Source: Mesoaciditoga sp.
GTDB lineage: Bacteria; Thermotogota; Thermotogae; Mesoaciditogales; Mesoaciditogaceae
Length of the DNA: 64,000 bases
Reading direction: 5' to 3'
NCBI GenBank assembly: GCA_015489955.1
Contig: WFYR01000114.1
Span: 1 to 64,000 of the forward strand
Shown here one piece after another: positions 17,534 to 26,900 of this stretch. Every line of letters starts with the position of its first letter. The first letter of the stretch is position 1. Made by a program: the position numbers and the translations under genes. Under the pieces are notes generated by a model. The model did not search any database. It had not been told where the DNA came from and saw nothing but the letters and a program-made list of their open reading frames with translations.

Positions 17534-17836
17534 ATGGCAGTTACAAAAGAAAAAATTATGGAAGCCTTAAAGGCTGTCATCGATCCGGAAATAGGATTAG
17601 ATGTTGTATCCCTCGGGTTGGTATACGAAGTGAACATCTCGGAAGAAGGAGACGTAAAGATAAAAATGACAATGACAACTCCGGGGTGCCCACTTGTTGG
17701 GATGATAACAGAAGATGCGAAGAACATATTGGAAAATGTGGAAGGCGTGAAGTCTGTGGATGTAGAGCTGGTGTGGGATCCACCGTGGACGCCCGACATG
17801 ATAGAACCAGAGGTGAGGGCGCGTCTTGGCCTCTGA
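17534..17836 (+). CDS. DUF59 / MIP18-type Fe-S cluster assembly protein
   Basis: A 100-residue single-domain protein of the DUF59 (SufT/PaaD/MIP18) family, which assists maturation of iron-sulfur proteins. It has the family start EALKAVIDPEIGLDVVSLGLVY, shortened here in meaning to the DPEIG and DVVSLGLVY blocks, then the TTPGCPL motif with its single conserved cysteine, and the C-terminal DPPWTPDM. It ends inside the start of prmC (11-base overlap). Many such genes lie beside suf genes, but none is in this window. Confidence 0.88.
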   Translation: MAVTKEKIMEALKAVIDPEIGLDVVSLGLVYEVNISEEGDVKIKMTMTTPGCPLVGMITEDAKNILENVEGVKSVDVELVWDPPWTPDMIEPEVRARLGL

Positions 17837-18647
17837 AAAGTGGACTGTTAAGAATGTTTTAGAATGGACCACAAAATATTTGAAAAAAGTTTCGCTATCT
17901 CCGCGTGTAGACGCGGAGATGCTTTTGAGTTATGCTACTTCGCAAAGTAGGCTATGGCTTTACACCCACTTTGACGAGTATCTAAACGATGACGCGTTAA
18001 AAAGATACAGAGAATTCATAAAAAAAAGATATGAAGGAGTCCCGGTTCATCATATCATCGGAAAGAAGTCGTTTATGGCTTTGGAATTTAAAATAAACGA
18101 TAAAGTGTTGGTGCCACGTCCGGAAACTGAAGAATTAGTTGAAAGGGTTATCGTAGATGCAAAAAGGGAAAAATGGTTAAAGATAGTTGAGATCGGTTGC
18201 GGAAGTGGTGTCATATCTGTTTCCATAGCAAAATACATCCCTGATTGTGAAATATGGGCAATTGATGTGAACGAAAATGCCATAGCTCTTACCAAAGAAA
18301 ATGCAAAAATTCATAACGTTTCCGAAAAAATACACGTCGGCACTTATGGCATGGAGCCTTTATCTCCAGACATCGTCGTTTCCAACCCTCCGTATCTTAC
18401 GAAAAAAGAATGGCAAGAACTTCCCCAACTTCACAAAGAACCTTACAACGCTTTAGTTGGAGGCGAAGATGGGAATGAACTCTACAAATTCATCCTTAAA
18501 AGGTATTCTCCAAAAATCTTCTACTTTGAAATAGCACATCCATTTAGACAAAGCTTGAAAAATTTTTTTGAAAAGGAAGGTTTTTCGTACGAAATAATAA
18601 ACGATATGTCCGGAAGAAATAGAATAGCCGTGGTGAGAAAACGTTAA
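17826..18647 (+). CDS. prmC: Peptide chain release factor N5-glutamine methyltransferase
   Basis: PrmC (HemK) methylates the GGQ glutamine of release factors RF1 and RF2. The 273-residue product has the N-terminal helical substrate-recognition domain, the RPETEELVE signature, SAM motif I EIGCGSGVIS and the catalytic VVSNPPYL motif. The TTG start at 17826 lies seven bases after an AGGTGAGG ribosome site inside the preceding gene. No release factor gene is adjacent. It is the last gene of the clpC run; a gap of 224 bases with a promoter follows. Confidence 0.93.
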   Translation: MASEKWTVKNVLEWTTKYLKKVSLSPRVDAEMLLSYATSQSRLWLYTHFDEYLNDDALKRYREFIKKRYEGVPVHHIIGKKSFMALEFKINDKVLVPRPETEELVERVIVDAKREKWLKIVEIGCGSGVISVSIAKYIPDCEIWAIDVNENAIALTKENAKIHNVSEKIHVGTYGMEPLSPDIVVSNPPYLTKKEWQELPQLHKEPYNALVGGEDGNELYKFILKRYSPKIFYFEIAHPFRQSLKNFFEKEGFSYEIINDMSGRNRIAVVRKR

Positions 18648-18712
18648 TTATAATGTTTTTAAACGATAAAGTAGATTCTTTCATTTAATTTGATTTTCAT
18701 ACGATAAAATTG

Positions 18713-18742
18713 TTCACTCTCTAACGGATATTCGTGTATAAT
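18713..18742 (+). promoter_or_regulatory. Candidate promoter for the flagellar run
   Basis: TTCACT (18713-18718) and a perfect TATAAT (18737-18742) are separated by 18 bases. They lie in the 224-base gap between prmC and flhF, about 130 bases ahead of the flhF start. The rest of the gap is A+T-rich with no other structure that I can see. Confidence 0.5.
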
Positions 18743-18871
18743 GAACTTAACTCAAGGTCTGAATAAAAATTAAAAGCTTCATAAAAGCACAACATGCTAT
18801 ATATATCATATAAATGTGATTTTTCATTTTTTGTCAATGGCAAGTGCAAAAGTTTGCGAAGGGTGGAAGAT

Positions 18872-19969
18872 ATGGAATTGAAGAAATTTCTCGCTGCCAA
18901 CATGGCTGAAGCCATGATAAAAGTAAAAAATGAGTTAGGATCAGACGCGGTAATCCTCCAAACACGTCGTGTGCGGCGAGGAGGATTTTTGGGAATAGGC
19001 TCAAAAGTATTCGTTGAAGTGACCGCTTTTAGAGAAGATGATCAAAGTGATCACTTAAGAAAAAAAGAAAGCACGTATTTTAAAGAAAGCGAAAGTACCA
19101 ATGAATTGAAAAGCGAATTGAGTGAAATAAAGAGCACTCTGAAAAGTATGAATCAACGTCTTTCTTCTGCCAAAATCAGTGGCAATTTTTCAGAACCCTT
19201 TGAAGGTATCTACGATAGGTTGGTTGAAAAAGGAATGAAGAGTGAAGAAGCTTCAAAGATTGTTACAGAGCTTTCAAAAAATATGAGTACAGTTGAAGCT
19301 AAAAATAAGGAAAAACTTTCTGCGGCTCTAAGATCTCACTTTGAAAAAATGGTAAAAACAGAGAAAGTAAAATTCTCACCGCCAAAGAAGGCAATGCTCA
19401 TAGGACCAACAGGGGTGGGTAAGACAACGACGCTCGCAAAGATAGCGGCCATGATAAAAATGAAAGAAAGGCAACCTCTGACGATCGTCACTTTGGACAC
19501 TTACAGAATAGCGGCAGCTCAACAGATGAAAACGTACGCAGACATAATGCATATACCTTTTAAAGTTATCTACACTCCAGATGAAGCTTTTGAACTTTCA
19601 TCTAAAGTAAAAGACGAAGTGCTCTTGATTGATACCGCTGGAAGAAGCCAAAAGGACGAAATGAAAATCACCGAGATATCTTCTTACGTTCAAAAGATAA
19701 AACCAGACATCGTTTTTCTGGTAGTAGACGCGACTAAAAAGCGAGAAGATATGGAAGACGTTCTAAGGCGCTTTTCGGTAGCCGCCCCAACACATTTCAT
19801 ACTTACCAAAGTAGATGAAACGTCTTCAATATTGGGAGCTGTTAAAGCTTTGGAAGAATTTTCTCTTCCCATATCCTTTGTTACCAATGGTCAAAACGTC
19901 CCAAATGATATAATCAACGCTGATGAGATAGACATACCTTCTTTGATGATTAAGGAGGTTTTGAAATGA
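18872..19969 (+). CDS. flhF: Flagellar biosynthesis GTPase FlhF
   Basis: FlhF is an SRP-type GTPase that sets the position and assembly of flagella at the membrane. The 365-residue product starts MELKKFLAANMAEAM, the usual FlhF B-domain start. It has a charged linker around residues 60-110, then an NG domain with Walker A GPTGVGKT (178-185), DTAGRSQKD and TKVDET. I chose ATG 18872 with GGGTGGA ahead of it; a longer reading frame upstream has no family resemblance. The next gene, flhG, encodes its usual partner and overlaps by four bases. Confidence 0.93.
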   Translation: MELKKFLAANMAEAMIKVKNELGSDAVILQTRRVRRGGFLGIGSKVFVEVTAFREDDQSDHLRKKESTYFKESESTNELKSELSEIKSTLKSMNQRLSSAKISGNFSEPFEGIYDRLVEKGMKSEEASKIVTELSKNMSTVEAKNKEKLSAALRSHFEKMVKTEKVKFSPPKKAMLIGPTGVGKTTTLAKIAAMIKMKERQPLTIVTLDTYRIAAAQQMKTYADIMHIPFKVIYTPDEAFELSSKVKDEVLLIDTAGRSQKDEMKITEISSYVQKIKPDIVFLVVDATKKREDMEDVLRRFSVAAPTHFILTKVDETSSILGAVKALEEFSLPISFVTNGQNVPNDIINADEIDIPSLMIKEVLK

Positions 19970-20814
19970 TAGAAGATCAAGCCGTTGCCTTAAGGAACAG
20001 TGTAGACACAGCCAAATTCGTTGTATTTGCCTCTGGAAAAGGAGGAGTTGGTAAATCTCTTGTAACGTTAAATACGGCTGTTTCTCTCGCTAAAAGGGGT
20101 AAAAAAGTGCTCGTTATAGATATGGACGTTGGATTTGCGAATCTTGATGTTCTGGGTGGAATAAATGTAAAACACACGCTGAAAGATTTTTTTAATGAAG
20201 GTTTAAGCGTAAAAGACATTGTTGAAGAAACCGCATATGGCTTTTCACTTTTAAGTAGCGGAAACGATGTGGAAGACATATACGCCTTTGAAATGGGAGA
20301 AATGGAAAGATTTTTTTCTGAATTTCAAATGCTTGGCAGTGAAATGGATTACGTTCTTATAGACATGGGAGCGGGATATTCAGAAAAGATGGACAACGCT
20401 TACATGGCCTCAGATGACTTCGTTTTAGTTTTAACTCCAGAACCAACGGCAATAATGGATGCTTACACCTTTTTAAAAATTTTATCTTTAAAAGGGCTAA
20501 AAAGCAAGTTGTATCTCATGGTCAACATGGCGAATTCGTTGAATGAGGGTAGGATGCTTGGAAAAAGATTTCAGGAAATAACTTCAAAATTCACAACGTT
20601 AAAATTTGAAAAATCTTACTCCATGCTTAACGATATACGAGTTAAAAAATCGGTTAGGGAACAAAAGCCCTTTGTGCTTTCTTACAAACACATTCAACCC
20701 ACATTTGGCGTAATGGGGCTTGTTTCTGCTATAATGGAAAATCAACATGAAATGGTGAATAGAAAAGGTAGCTTTGTGGAAAAGATAAAGAAATTCTTCA
20801 GGTGGGGGAGATGA
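19966..20814 (+). CDS. flhG: Flagellar number regulator FlhG (MinD-like ATPase)
   Basis: A 282-residue ParA/MinD-type ATPase with the deviant Walker A SGKGGVGKS, followed by VIDMDVGFANLDVLGG and the DMGAGYSEK switch region. FlhG (YlxH, FleN) controls flagellar number by acting on FlhF and the C-ring. The position directly after flhF, with a four-base overlap, supports FlhG rather than the septum-site MinD. A basic C-terminal tail (EKIKKFFRWGR) could form a weak amphipathic membrane anchor. Confidence 0.9.
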   Translation: MIEDQAVALRNSVDTAKFVVFASGKGGVGKSLVTLNTAVSLAKRGKKVLVIDMDVGFANLDVLGGINVKHTLKDFFNEGLSVKDIVEETAYGFSLLSSGNDVEDIYAFEMGEMERFFSEFQMLGSEMDYVLIDMGAGYSEKMDNAYMASDDFVLVLTPEPTAIMDAYTFLKILSLKGLKSKLYLMVNMANSLNEGRMLGKRFQEITSKFTTLKFEKSYSMLNDIRVKKSVREQKPFVLSYKHIQPTFGVMGLVSAIMENQHEMVNRKGSFVEKIKKFFRWGR

Positions 20815-20817
20815 GCG

Positions 20818-21489
20818 TTGGCTTATTTCCTCGAGGAAGTCGATGTAAGCAAAATAAAACCCGGTTTACCTTTAAGAATAGAGGCAAGTTCCATCGCGGG
20901 CTTTACTGGAGGTTTGTTCAAATCTACCGTTCAAGATGTTGAAAACAACGTCGTGAAAGCGGCAATGCCTTCTTTGAAAGGAAGGTTTGTCCCGTTTCCA
21001 AAAGGTTTGACAGCCCGCCTCTCGGTGGTGGACAAGATGTCTCTGTATGTTTTTTACGGAATAGTTTTGGAAAACAGGGAAGAAGATAATCTTCCACTGA
21101 CTTTGTTTAGAATACAGGGAAAAATAAGAAGGGTTCAGAGAAGAAGATTTTTAAGAATAAAATTCATAGCAAATGGAACTTTGATAACACCAGAGAATGA
21201 AAGTGTACCTTTTATGAGCTTTGACGTAAGTGCCGGAGGAATGAAGATAGGAACAAACAAAGAACTCACCGTTGGAACAATAGTCAAAATTAACTTTCAA
21301 TTAGAAGAAGATCTATTTTTAGCGAATCAAGAGGCAAAAATTGTGAGAAAAATAGAAAATGAAAATCGTACAAATGGAATCTTTTATTACGGTTTGGAAT
21401 TTTTTAACATGCCTCTATCAATACAAGATAAGATAATGAGGTTTATCTTCAAACTCGAGCTGAAATCGAAAGGAGGAAATGAGGAGTGA
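20818..21489 (+). CDS. PilZ domain protein, YcgR-like
   Basis: This 223-residue protein has an N-terminal YcgR-type beta domain (DVSKIKPGLPLRIE to about residue 100) and a C-terminal PilZ domain. The c-di-GMP binding elements are RRRFLRI and, further on, SFDVSAGGMKIG, matching the RxxxR and D-x-S-x-x-G pattern. It probably brakes or steers the flagellar motor in response to c-di-GMP. The TTG start at 20818 has GGGGGAG seven bases ahead. It sits between flhG and cheC, overlapping the latter by four bases. Confidence 0.87.
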   Translation: MAYFLEEVDVSKIKPGLPLRIEASSIAGFTGGLFKSTVQDVENNVVKAAMPSLKGRFVPFPKGLTARLSVVDKMSLYVFYGIVLENREEDNLPLTLFRIQGKIRRVQRRRFLRIKFIANGTLITPENESVPFMSFDVSAGGMKIGTNKELTVGTIVKINFQLEEDLFLANQEAKIVRKIENENRTNGIFYYGLEFFNMPLSIQDKIMRFIFKLELKSKGGNEE

Positions 21490-22103
21490 AATGGAGAGAT
21501 AAACTAAGTGATATGCAACTTGATGTTTTACAAGAAATAGGAAATATAGGGGCAGGGAATGCAGCAACGTCTCTTTCAAATATGATAGGAAAAACCGTGG
21601 ACATAGAAGTTCCACATGCGCAAATCGTAGATCTATCGGATTTGTACAAAGTTCTTGATCAGCCAGAGGAAATAACCGCAGCCACCGTTGTTGGTATAAA
21701 AGGAGACGCACCCGGAAAAATGTTGATGATATTTCCATCTCAGGCTGCCAAAAAACTCATATCTTTTCTAATTGGTCAGGAACCAGAAGATCTGACGAGT
21801 TTAGATGAAATGGGGCAATCTGTTTTAAAAGAGATAGGAAATATCATGTGTTCTTCCTACATAATAGCACTTTCGAATTTCACGTCTCTTTTCTTGGAAA
21901 GCGATGTTCCCATGTTGGTGGTGGACATGTTGGGGGCAATAATCGCCGAAACATCAATTCAAGCCGCAGAAGAGTACGATGATGTTATAATGGTGGAAAA
22001 TCTTTTAAACATTTCAGAAGAAGGAGACGTTAAAGGCTTTTTGATGCTATTCCCAGAAGGAGAAAGTCTCGATAAAATCTTCTCAAAACTTGGCATTCAG
22101 TGA
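21486..22103 (+). CDS. cheC: CheY-P phosphatase CheC
   Basis: CheC dephosphorylates phospho-CheY and binds the deamidase CheD. The 205-residue sequence carries both CheC active-site repeats: DVLQEIGNIGAGNAA near the N-terminus and SVLKEIGNIMCSSY near residue 115, each with the conserved E-x-x-N. The start is GTG at 21486, overlapping the PilZ gene stop. The cheD gene follows 11 bases on, the same order as in Thermotoga maritima. Confidence 0.93.
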   Translation: MKWRDKLSDMQLDVLQEIGNIGAGNAATSLSNMIGKTVDIEVPHAQIVDLSDLYKVLDQPEEITAATVVGIKGDAPGKMLMIFPSQAAKKLISFLIGQEPEDLTSLDEMGQSVLKEIGNIMCSSYIIALSNFTSLFLESDVPMLVVDMLGAIIAETSIQAAEEYDDVIMVENLLNISEEGDVKGFLMLFPEGESLDKIFSKLGIQ

Positions 22104-22114
22104 GGTAAAAAAGT

Positions 22115-22594
22115 ATGGCAGGAAAGATAATAATAGGTATTGGCGAATACGCTGTTGCAAGTAATCCCGCTATTCTTGTAACGTTAGGATTAGGCTCGTG
22201 CGTGGGTGTATGCATAAGGGATAAGAAAAAACGTGTGGGTGGAATGATACACGTCATGCTTCCAGAAACAAATGCAACTACCGGAAAATTGAGCAAGTAC
22301 GCAAAACCGGGAATAGAAATAATGGTCAACGAAATACTCAAAAAAGGCGCAAATCTGCGAGATTTAGAAGCGAAAATAGCCGGCGGAGCGGCTATGTTTC
22401 AAAGTAAAGGCTTTGATATTGGAAAGAGAAACGTTGAAAAGGTAAAAGAGGTTCTGCTTTCTTTGAAAATTCCACTAGTCGCTGAAGATACTGGCCAAAA
22501 TAGGGCAAGAAGTATAGAATTTCATCTTGACACGGGAGAGCTGTTTATCAAGAAAGTTGGTGGAAAAGAAAAGATTGAACTCTCCAAAATATAA
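22115..22594 (+). CDS. cheD: Chemoreceptor glutamine deamidase CheD
   Basis: CheD deamidates glutamines on methyl-accepting chemotaxis proteins and modulates CheC. The 159-residue protein has the catalytic cysteine in LGLGSCVGVC and the conserved histidine in GGMIHVMLP, then KIAGGAAMF and the late GQNRARSIEF block. It follows cheC directly. Its 3' end overlaps, or comes close to, the small membrane protein gene that separates it from fliA. Confidence 0.93.
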   Translation: MAGKIIIGIGEYAVASNPAILVTLGLGSCVGVCIRDKKKRVGGMIHVMLPETNATTGKLSKYAKPGIEIMVNEILKKGANLRDLEAKIAGGAAMFQSKGFDIGKRNVEKVKEVLLSLKIPLVAEDTGQNRARSIEFHLDTGELFIKKVGGKEKIELSKI

Positions 22595-22799
22595 GGCATG
22601 GACCTACCTGTTTTTATTGTTTGAATTTTTATTTCTCCTTCTGAACGTCCATGCGGGTTGGGATATCGTTGATTCTTTGATAAGAGCAACTATTTCTGCG
22701 AGTCTGATAGAGTTTTTGCTCTATTTGATTTATGCCATTTTTACATCTGGTAAGAAGGAAAAGGGAAGATATTTTGATAAAAGAGACTCCAAACGATAA
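22575..22799 (+). CDS. Small two-helix membrane protein between cheD and fliA
   Basis: I do not recognise this gene. From TTG at 22575 (a GGTGG site lies about 11 bases ahead) it would encode 74 residues: a short basic start, two hydrophobic segments (AWTYLFLLFEFLFLLLNV and an IEFLLYLIYAIF segment) and a charged tail KKEKGRYFDKRDSKR. The reading frame stays open further upstream to 22527 inside cheD, so the start is uncertain. It is translationally coupled to cheD and directly precedes fliA, so it may be a flagellar accessory protein. Confidence 0.6.
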   Translation: MNSPKYKAWTYLFLLFEFLFLLLNVHAGWDIVDSLIRATISASLIEFLLYLIYAIFTSGKKEKGRYFDKRDSKR

Positions 22800-22811
22800 A
22801 GAGTAAAAAAG

Positions 22812-23516
22812 GTGATATCGCTGAAAAGTTACGTGGATAAAGAATGGGCAGTAAAGAAATTTACCCCTTTAATAAGAAAGCTCGCTTATGACCTGGCAAA
22901 ATCTTTACCTCCTTCCGTTGAGATTGAAGATTTAATTCAAGAAGGAGTAGTGGGCCTTTTAGGAGCTTTGGAGAGGTTTGATCCCTCGCGCCATGTGAAA
23001 CTTTCAACTTATGTGGTAACAAGGATTCGTGGTGCAATGTTAGACTATCTTAGATCAATAGATTGGATGCCCCGAACGCTTAGGAAAAAATTAAAAGCTG
23101 TAGAACAGGCAAGAATGAAATTCATAAACGAAGATCCAGAGACGATAAACTTCAAAATCGCCGAGGAGCTTGGGATAGACGAAAAAGAAGTGGGAATAAT
23201 TGAGCGAGAAATAACCAGGAACCAGCTTCTTTCACTCGATAGATACCTTCTCTCAAACGAAGAAATAGGAGATTTGATACCCTCGCAGGATAAAACTCCA
23301 GAAGAACTTTACGAAGACGAAGAAATGGTAATGAAACTAAAAGACGCTATAGACAGTCTAACAGAAAGAGAAAAATTGTTACTTTCGTTGTATTATTACG
23401 ACGACTTAACTTTCAAAGAAATAGCCCAAATTTTGGAAATAAGTGAGTCGAGAGTGTGTCAAATACATTCTGTGGCTCTTTCAAAGATAAGGGAAAAATT
23501 TAAGGGGATGAGGTGA
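22812..23516 (+). CDS. fliA: Flagellar sigma factor sigma-28
   Basis: A 234-residue sigma-70-family factor of the FliA/WhiG group that directs RNA polymerase to late flagellar and chemotaxis promoters. Region 2 includes IEDLIQEGVVGLLGALERFD and the -10 recognition segment STYVVTRIRGAMLDYLR. Region 4 is a helix-turn-helix (LTFKEIAQILEISESRVCQI). The start is GTG 12 bases after the preceding gene, with a weak ribosome site. No anti-sigma factor FlgM is evident next to it. Confidence 0.92.
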   Translation: MISLKSYVDKEWAVKKFTPLIRKLAYDLAKSLPPSVEIEDLIQEGVVGLLGALERFDPSRHVKLSTYVVTRIRGAMLDYLRSIDWMPRTLRKKLKAVEQARMKFINEDPETINFKIAEELGIDEKEVGIIEREITRNQLLSLDRYLLSNEEIGDLIPSQDKTPEELYEDEEMVMKLKDAIDSLTEREKLLLSLYYYDDLTFKEIAQILEISESRVCQIHSVALSKIREKFKGMR

Positions 23517-23815
23517 TGTTAAGGCCAATAGATTTACAGGTTGTAATAGTGAAAAGTGTCGACAGCGCACAAAACGTTGAATACTCTCAACAAATGATGA
23601 GCTCTGCCCAACAAATAACAACATTTGAACAGGAAAAACAAAACACCCTCAACAGAAGCAGAGTTATCTCTAAAGATAGAACTCAAAATCCTAATGTTGG
23701 CACTTCTACCGATTCTAATAAAAACGGCAAAACGTTTTACTCGTTTAAAAGGCGCAAAAAAGAGAGTGAAAACTCAGATCCTTATCGTGGAAAGGTTATA
23801 GATATTCGATTATGA
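23516..23815 (+). CDS. Small hydrophilic protein of the flagellar run
   Basis: This 99-residue protein starts MLRPIDLQVVIVKSVDSAQ and is then Gln-, Ser- and Asn-rich, with a basic C-terminal third ending RGKVIDIRL. Small proteins with an 'RP-[IVL]-D-L-Q' start occur after sigD/fliA in some clostridial flagellar operons, which this resembles, but I cannot assign a function. Its ATG overlaps the fliA stop as TGATG, so translation is probably coupled. The stop overlaps the start of mfd by four bases. Confidence 0.7.
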   Translation: MLRPIDLQVVIVKSVDSAQNVEYSQQMMSSAQQITTFEQEKQNTLNRSRVISKDRTQNPNVGTSTDSNKNGKTFYSFKRRKKESENSDPYRGKVIDIRL

Positions 23816-26800
23816 ATCTTGAAGAAGTGAAAAAAAGTATCCCCACTTTAAATATTAACTTAAAAGCGAATAGAATAAATATCTATCCAGCGTCAGATGG
23901 CGTGTTAGTGGAGATAATTTTTTCGCTTTTAGCTGAAAATCTAAAGCCTTTAATTGTTGTACCAGATATGAGGCTTGCATCAAAGCTCGCAAATCTAATC
24001 AAAGAAACTGGCTTTGAATGTGAAATATTAGGAGATCATGACACCCTTCCTTTCGAATCTTTGGAACCATCAAAGCAAAGCACTTCGAACAGAATAAAAG
24101 CTTTAACGAGCATAGTCAGAAAGAAAACGGCTGTCATTGCAGACGTAATGGCTGTGTTAAAAAGAAGCGCTCCGCCTTCGTTCTTTGCAAACACCATGTT
24201 TCTTCGTAAAGGTGGAAAATTAAAAGATAACTTCGTGGAATGGCTCATTCAACGAGGCTATAAGCGTGTGATGACAGTTAGAAGCGTTGGGGAATTTGCA
24301 GTAAGAGGAGACATAATAGACATATTTTCGCCTATTTCTACCGCCGTAAGGGTGGAAACATTCGATGATGAAATCGAATCCATTCGTATTTTCAACGCAG
24401 ACACTCAGTTAAGCGAAAGAAAAATTGAAAGTGTGGAAATCTTCCCGTTTCTCGAATTTGTAGTCAACAATGAATCTTTAAATTTAGCTCGTGAAAGGTT
24501 AAAAGAATCAAATCACCTTGAATTCATGGAAAAGTCTTTTGAAACCCTTCAAGGAATGGGAGGACTTTTCTGGAAAAATTCTTACTCCGCTATCGATATG
24601 CTTGATGAAGATGAATATCTTGTGGTGTTTGAACCCAAAACATGCAGGAAAAGATATGAAGAATACGAAGAAGAAATTGTAGAATTGTACGGAAAAAGCT
24701 TTGAAGAACTGTACAAAAAATTTTCGTACGCTTTCTTTGAAAATTTGAAACATCCCAGGGAAGTCTTGATCTCCGAAAGCCCAATAAAAGCTCCATTTGA
24801 TGACGTGATAAAAATCACTAAAAGTTCAAAATTCTCTTATACCACGCCAAGACAGCAATCCAATGTCCAAATAGAACAGATTCAAAGTTCTGGATTTTCA
24901 GACATAAAAGAGGGCGATCTGGTAGTACACTCAGAACATGGAATAGGTATTTACGAGGGAACTCAAATTATAAAGGATGTAGACGGAGAACACGAATACA
25001 TAAAAATAAGGTATAAAAACAACGCTATCCTTTACGTTCCAGTAGAAAAATTCACACTCGTTAACAAGTACGTAGGTTCAAACGAAAAAGCGGTTTTGTC
25101 AGACATTAACGGCAGAGAATGGAAAAAGACAAAAGAAAAGATCAAAGCCAATATTGAAGAAGAAATACGTTCTATGATGGAATTGTACGCTGAGAGAGAA
25201 GAAAGTGTAGGATACGCATTTGAGCCAGACACGGAACTTGAAAGGGCTTTTGCAAAAGGTTTTGAACACGTGGAAACTCCGGATCAGTCAAAGGCAATAG
25301 AAGAAGTTTTATCGGACATGGAGTCAATCAAGCCAATGGACAGGTTAGTATGTGGAGATACGGGATTTGGAAAAACTGAAGTGGCTCTGCGGGCAGCTTT
25401 TCGCGCTGTAGTCAACGGAAAACAGGTGGTTTTGCTCGCTCCAACCACCATTTTAGCCCGGCAGCATTACAACCTCTTTTCTTCAAGAATGGACCCTTTT
25501 GGGATAAAAGTTTCTTTACTCACATCTCAAATTTCTTTGAAAGAACGTCGAGAGCTCTTTAAAGCCATGTCAGATGGAAAAATAGATGTCGTTATTGGAA
25601 CTCATTCTTTGTTAAATCAAAAATTAAGATTTAACGATTTAGGTCTTGTTATTATAGACGAAGAACAACGTTTTGGTACAAAACAAAAGGACTTTCTGAA
25701 AAAGATTAAAGTTAACGTAGACGTTTTAACACTTGCAGCTACCCCAATTCCACGAACGTTACACATGGCACTTTCCGGTATCAAAAAGATGTCTGTTATT
25801 CAGACGCCACCAATTGGAAGGATAAGTCCTAAAATATACGTTGCAAAGTGGAATGAGAAAATAATTCAAAGCGCTATTTTAAGGGAAATCAACAGAGGAG
25901 GTCAAGTTTTTTACGTTCACAACCGTGTCGCGGATTTGAATGTTGTCACAGACAAATTAAAGAGCATATTACCTTCCTTAAGAGTGGCGTGCGTTCATGG
26001 AAGAATGCAGAAAAAAGATTTCTTAAAGACGATAGACGATTTTTACACCGGAAAAGTAGACGTTCTTGTGGCCACAAGTGTTGTTGAAAATGGTGTTGAT
26101 GTTCCAAATGCGAATACTTTGATAGTAGACGATGTAGAAAGATACGGTTTGAGCCAGCTTTATCAGTTAAAAGGCAGAGTTGGAAGATCGAATAAGCGGG
26201 CGTTTATTTATTTAACGTACTTCAAAGAGCCTTCTAATGAAGTTATGGAAAGGCTAAGGGCGCTGACCAAATTTTCAGAGCCTGGTAGTGCGATGGAATT
26301 GGCGCTGAGAGACATGGAAATAAGAGGCGTTGGGGAAGTATTTGGTTTCAAGCAACACGGATATATAGATTCCATAGGACTTTACATGTACAAAGAAATT
26401 CTTCATCAGGTAATATCCAAAGTTAAAAAAGGAGAAAAAAAGTTTGAAAACAAGAAAATAGAAGTGGAATTGCCATCAGCGGTGCTGCCAAAATCTTACA
26501 TTCCCGATTCGATAGAGAGAATGAAAATGTACAGAAGATTGGCATCGGCGGGAAATGTTGAAGAAGTTGACAGTTTAAAAGAAGAAATGAGAGATAGATT
26601 TGGTGCCATTCCCGCACAAGTTACGAGACTTTTGCAACATGCAAAAATCAGGGTGCTTGCCGCTCAAAGTGGTGTAGAAAGCATAAAAGCAAAGCATCAG
26701 GACGTGGAAATGATCTTTGAAAGCATAGAGGCTTTGACGAATTTTAAAAGATTTTACAAAGAAGGCTTAACAAATCCATCTAAAAATGTTATGATCTTGC

Positions 26801-26895
26801 GCGATGTAATGCGCAATGGAGATTTACAATCGTTATTGGAAATACTTTTGAATTACAAAAAACATATGGCAATCATAAAGGAAGGAGTGTCTTAA
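23812..26895 (+). CDS. mfd: Transcription-repair coupling factor Mfd
   Basis: Mfd removes RNA polymerase stalled at DNA lesions and recruits UvrA. The 1027-residue protein has a shortened UvrB-like N-terminal part, the RNA-polymerase-interacting CarD-like domain (DIKEGDLVVHSEHGIGIYEG, about residues 363-382), then a RecG-like helicase core with Walker A GDTGFGKT (515-522) and the Walker B-type DEEQ in IIDEEQRFG. A TRCF C-terminal domain follows. It is shorter than the E. coli protein (1148 residues), as in other Thermotogota. It overlaps the preceding gene by four bases. Confidence 0.95.
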   Translation: MNLEEVKKSIPTLNINLKANRINIYPASDGVLVEIIFSLLAENLKPLIVVPDMRLASKLANLIKETGFECEILGDHDTLPFESLEPSKQSTSNRIKALTSIVRKKTAVIADVMAVLKRSAPPSFFANTMFLRKGGKLKDNFVEWLIQRGYKRVMTVRSVGEFAVRGDIIDIFSPISTAVRVETFDDEIESIRIFNADTQLSERKIESVEIFPFLEFVVNNESLNLARERLKESNHLEFMEKSFETLQGMGGLFWKNSYSAIDMLDEDEYLVVFEPKTCRKRYEEYEEEIVELYGKSFEELYKKFSYAFFENLKHPREVLISESPIKAPFDDVIKITKSSKFSYTTPRQQSNVQIEQIQSSGFSDIKEGDLVVHSEHGIGIYEGTQIIKDVDGEHEYIKIRYKNNAILYVPVEKFTLVNKYVGSNEKAVLSDINGREWKKTKEKIKANIEEEIRSMMELYAEREESVGYAFEPDTELERAFAKGFEHVETPDQSKAIEEVLSDMESIKPMDRLVCGDTGFGKTEVALRAAFRAVVNGKQVVLLAPTTILARQHYNLFSSRMDPFGIKVSLLTSQISLKERRELFKAMSDGKIDVVIGTHSLLNQKLRFNDLGLVIIDEEQRFGTKQKDFLKKIKVNVDVLTLAATPIPRTLHMALSGIKKMSVIQTPPIGRISPKIYVAKWNEKIIQSAILREINRGGQVFYVHNRVADLNVVTDKLKSILPSLRVACVHGRMQKKDFLKTIDDFYTGKVDVLVATSVVENGVDVPNANTLIVDDVERYGLSQLYQLKGRVGRSNKRAFIYLTYFKEPSNEVMERLRALTKFSEPGSAMELALRDMEIRGVGEVFGFKQHGYIDSIGLYMYKEILHQVISKVKKGEKKFENKKIEVELPSAVLPKSYIPDSIERMKMYRRLASAGNVEEVDSLKEEMRDRFGAIPAQVTRLLQHAKIRVLAAQSGVESIKAKHQDVEMIFESIEALTNFKRFYKEGLTNPSKNVMILRDVMRNGDLQSLLEILLNYKKHMAIIKEGVS

Positions 26896-26900
26896 AAAAT

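Noticed and set aside
19966-20814. MinD septum-site protein
   Set aside because: The gene follows flhF and precedes PilZ and chemotaxis genes, with no minC or minE, so FlhG fits better.
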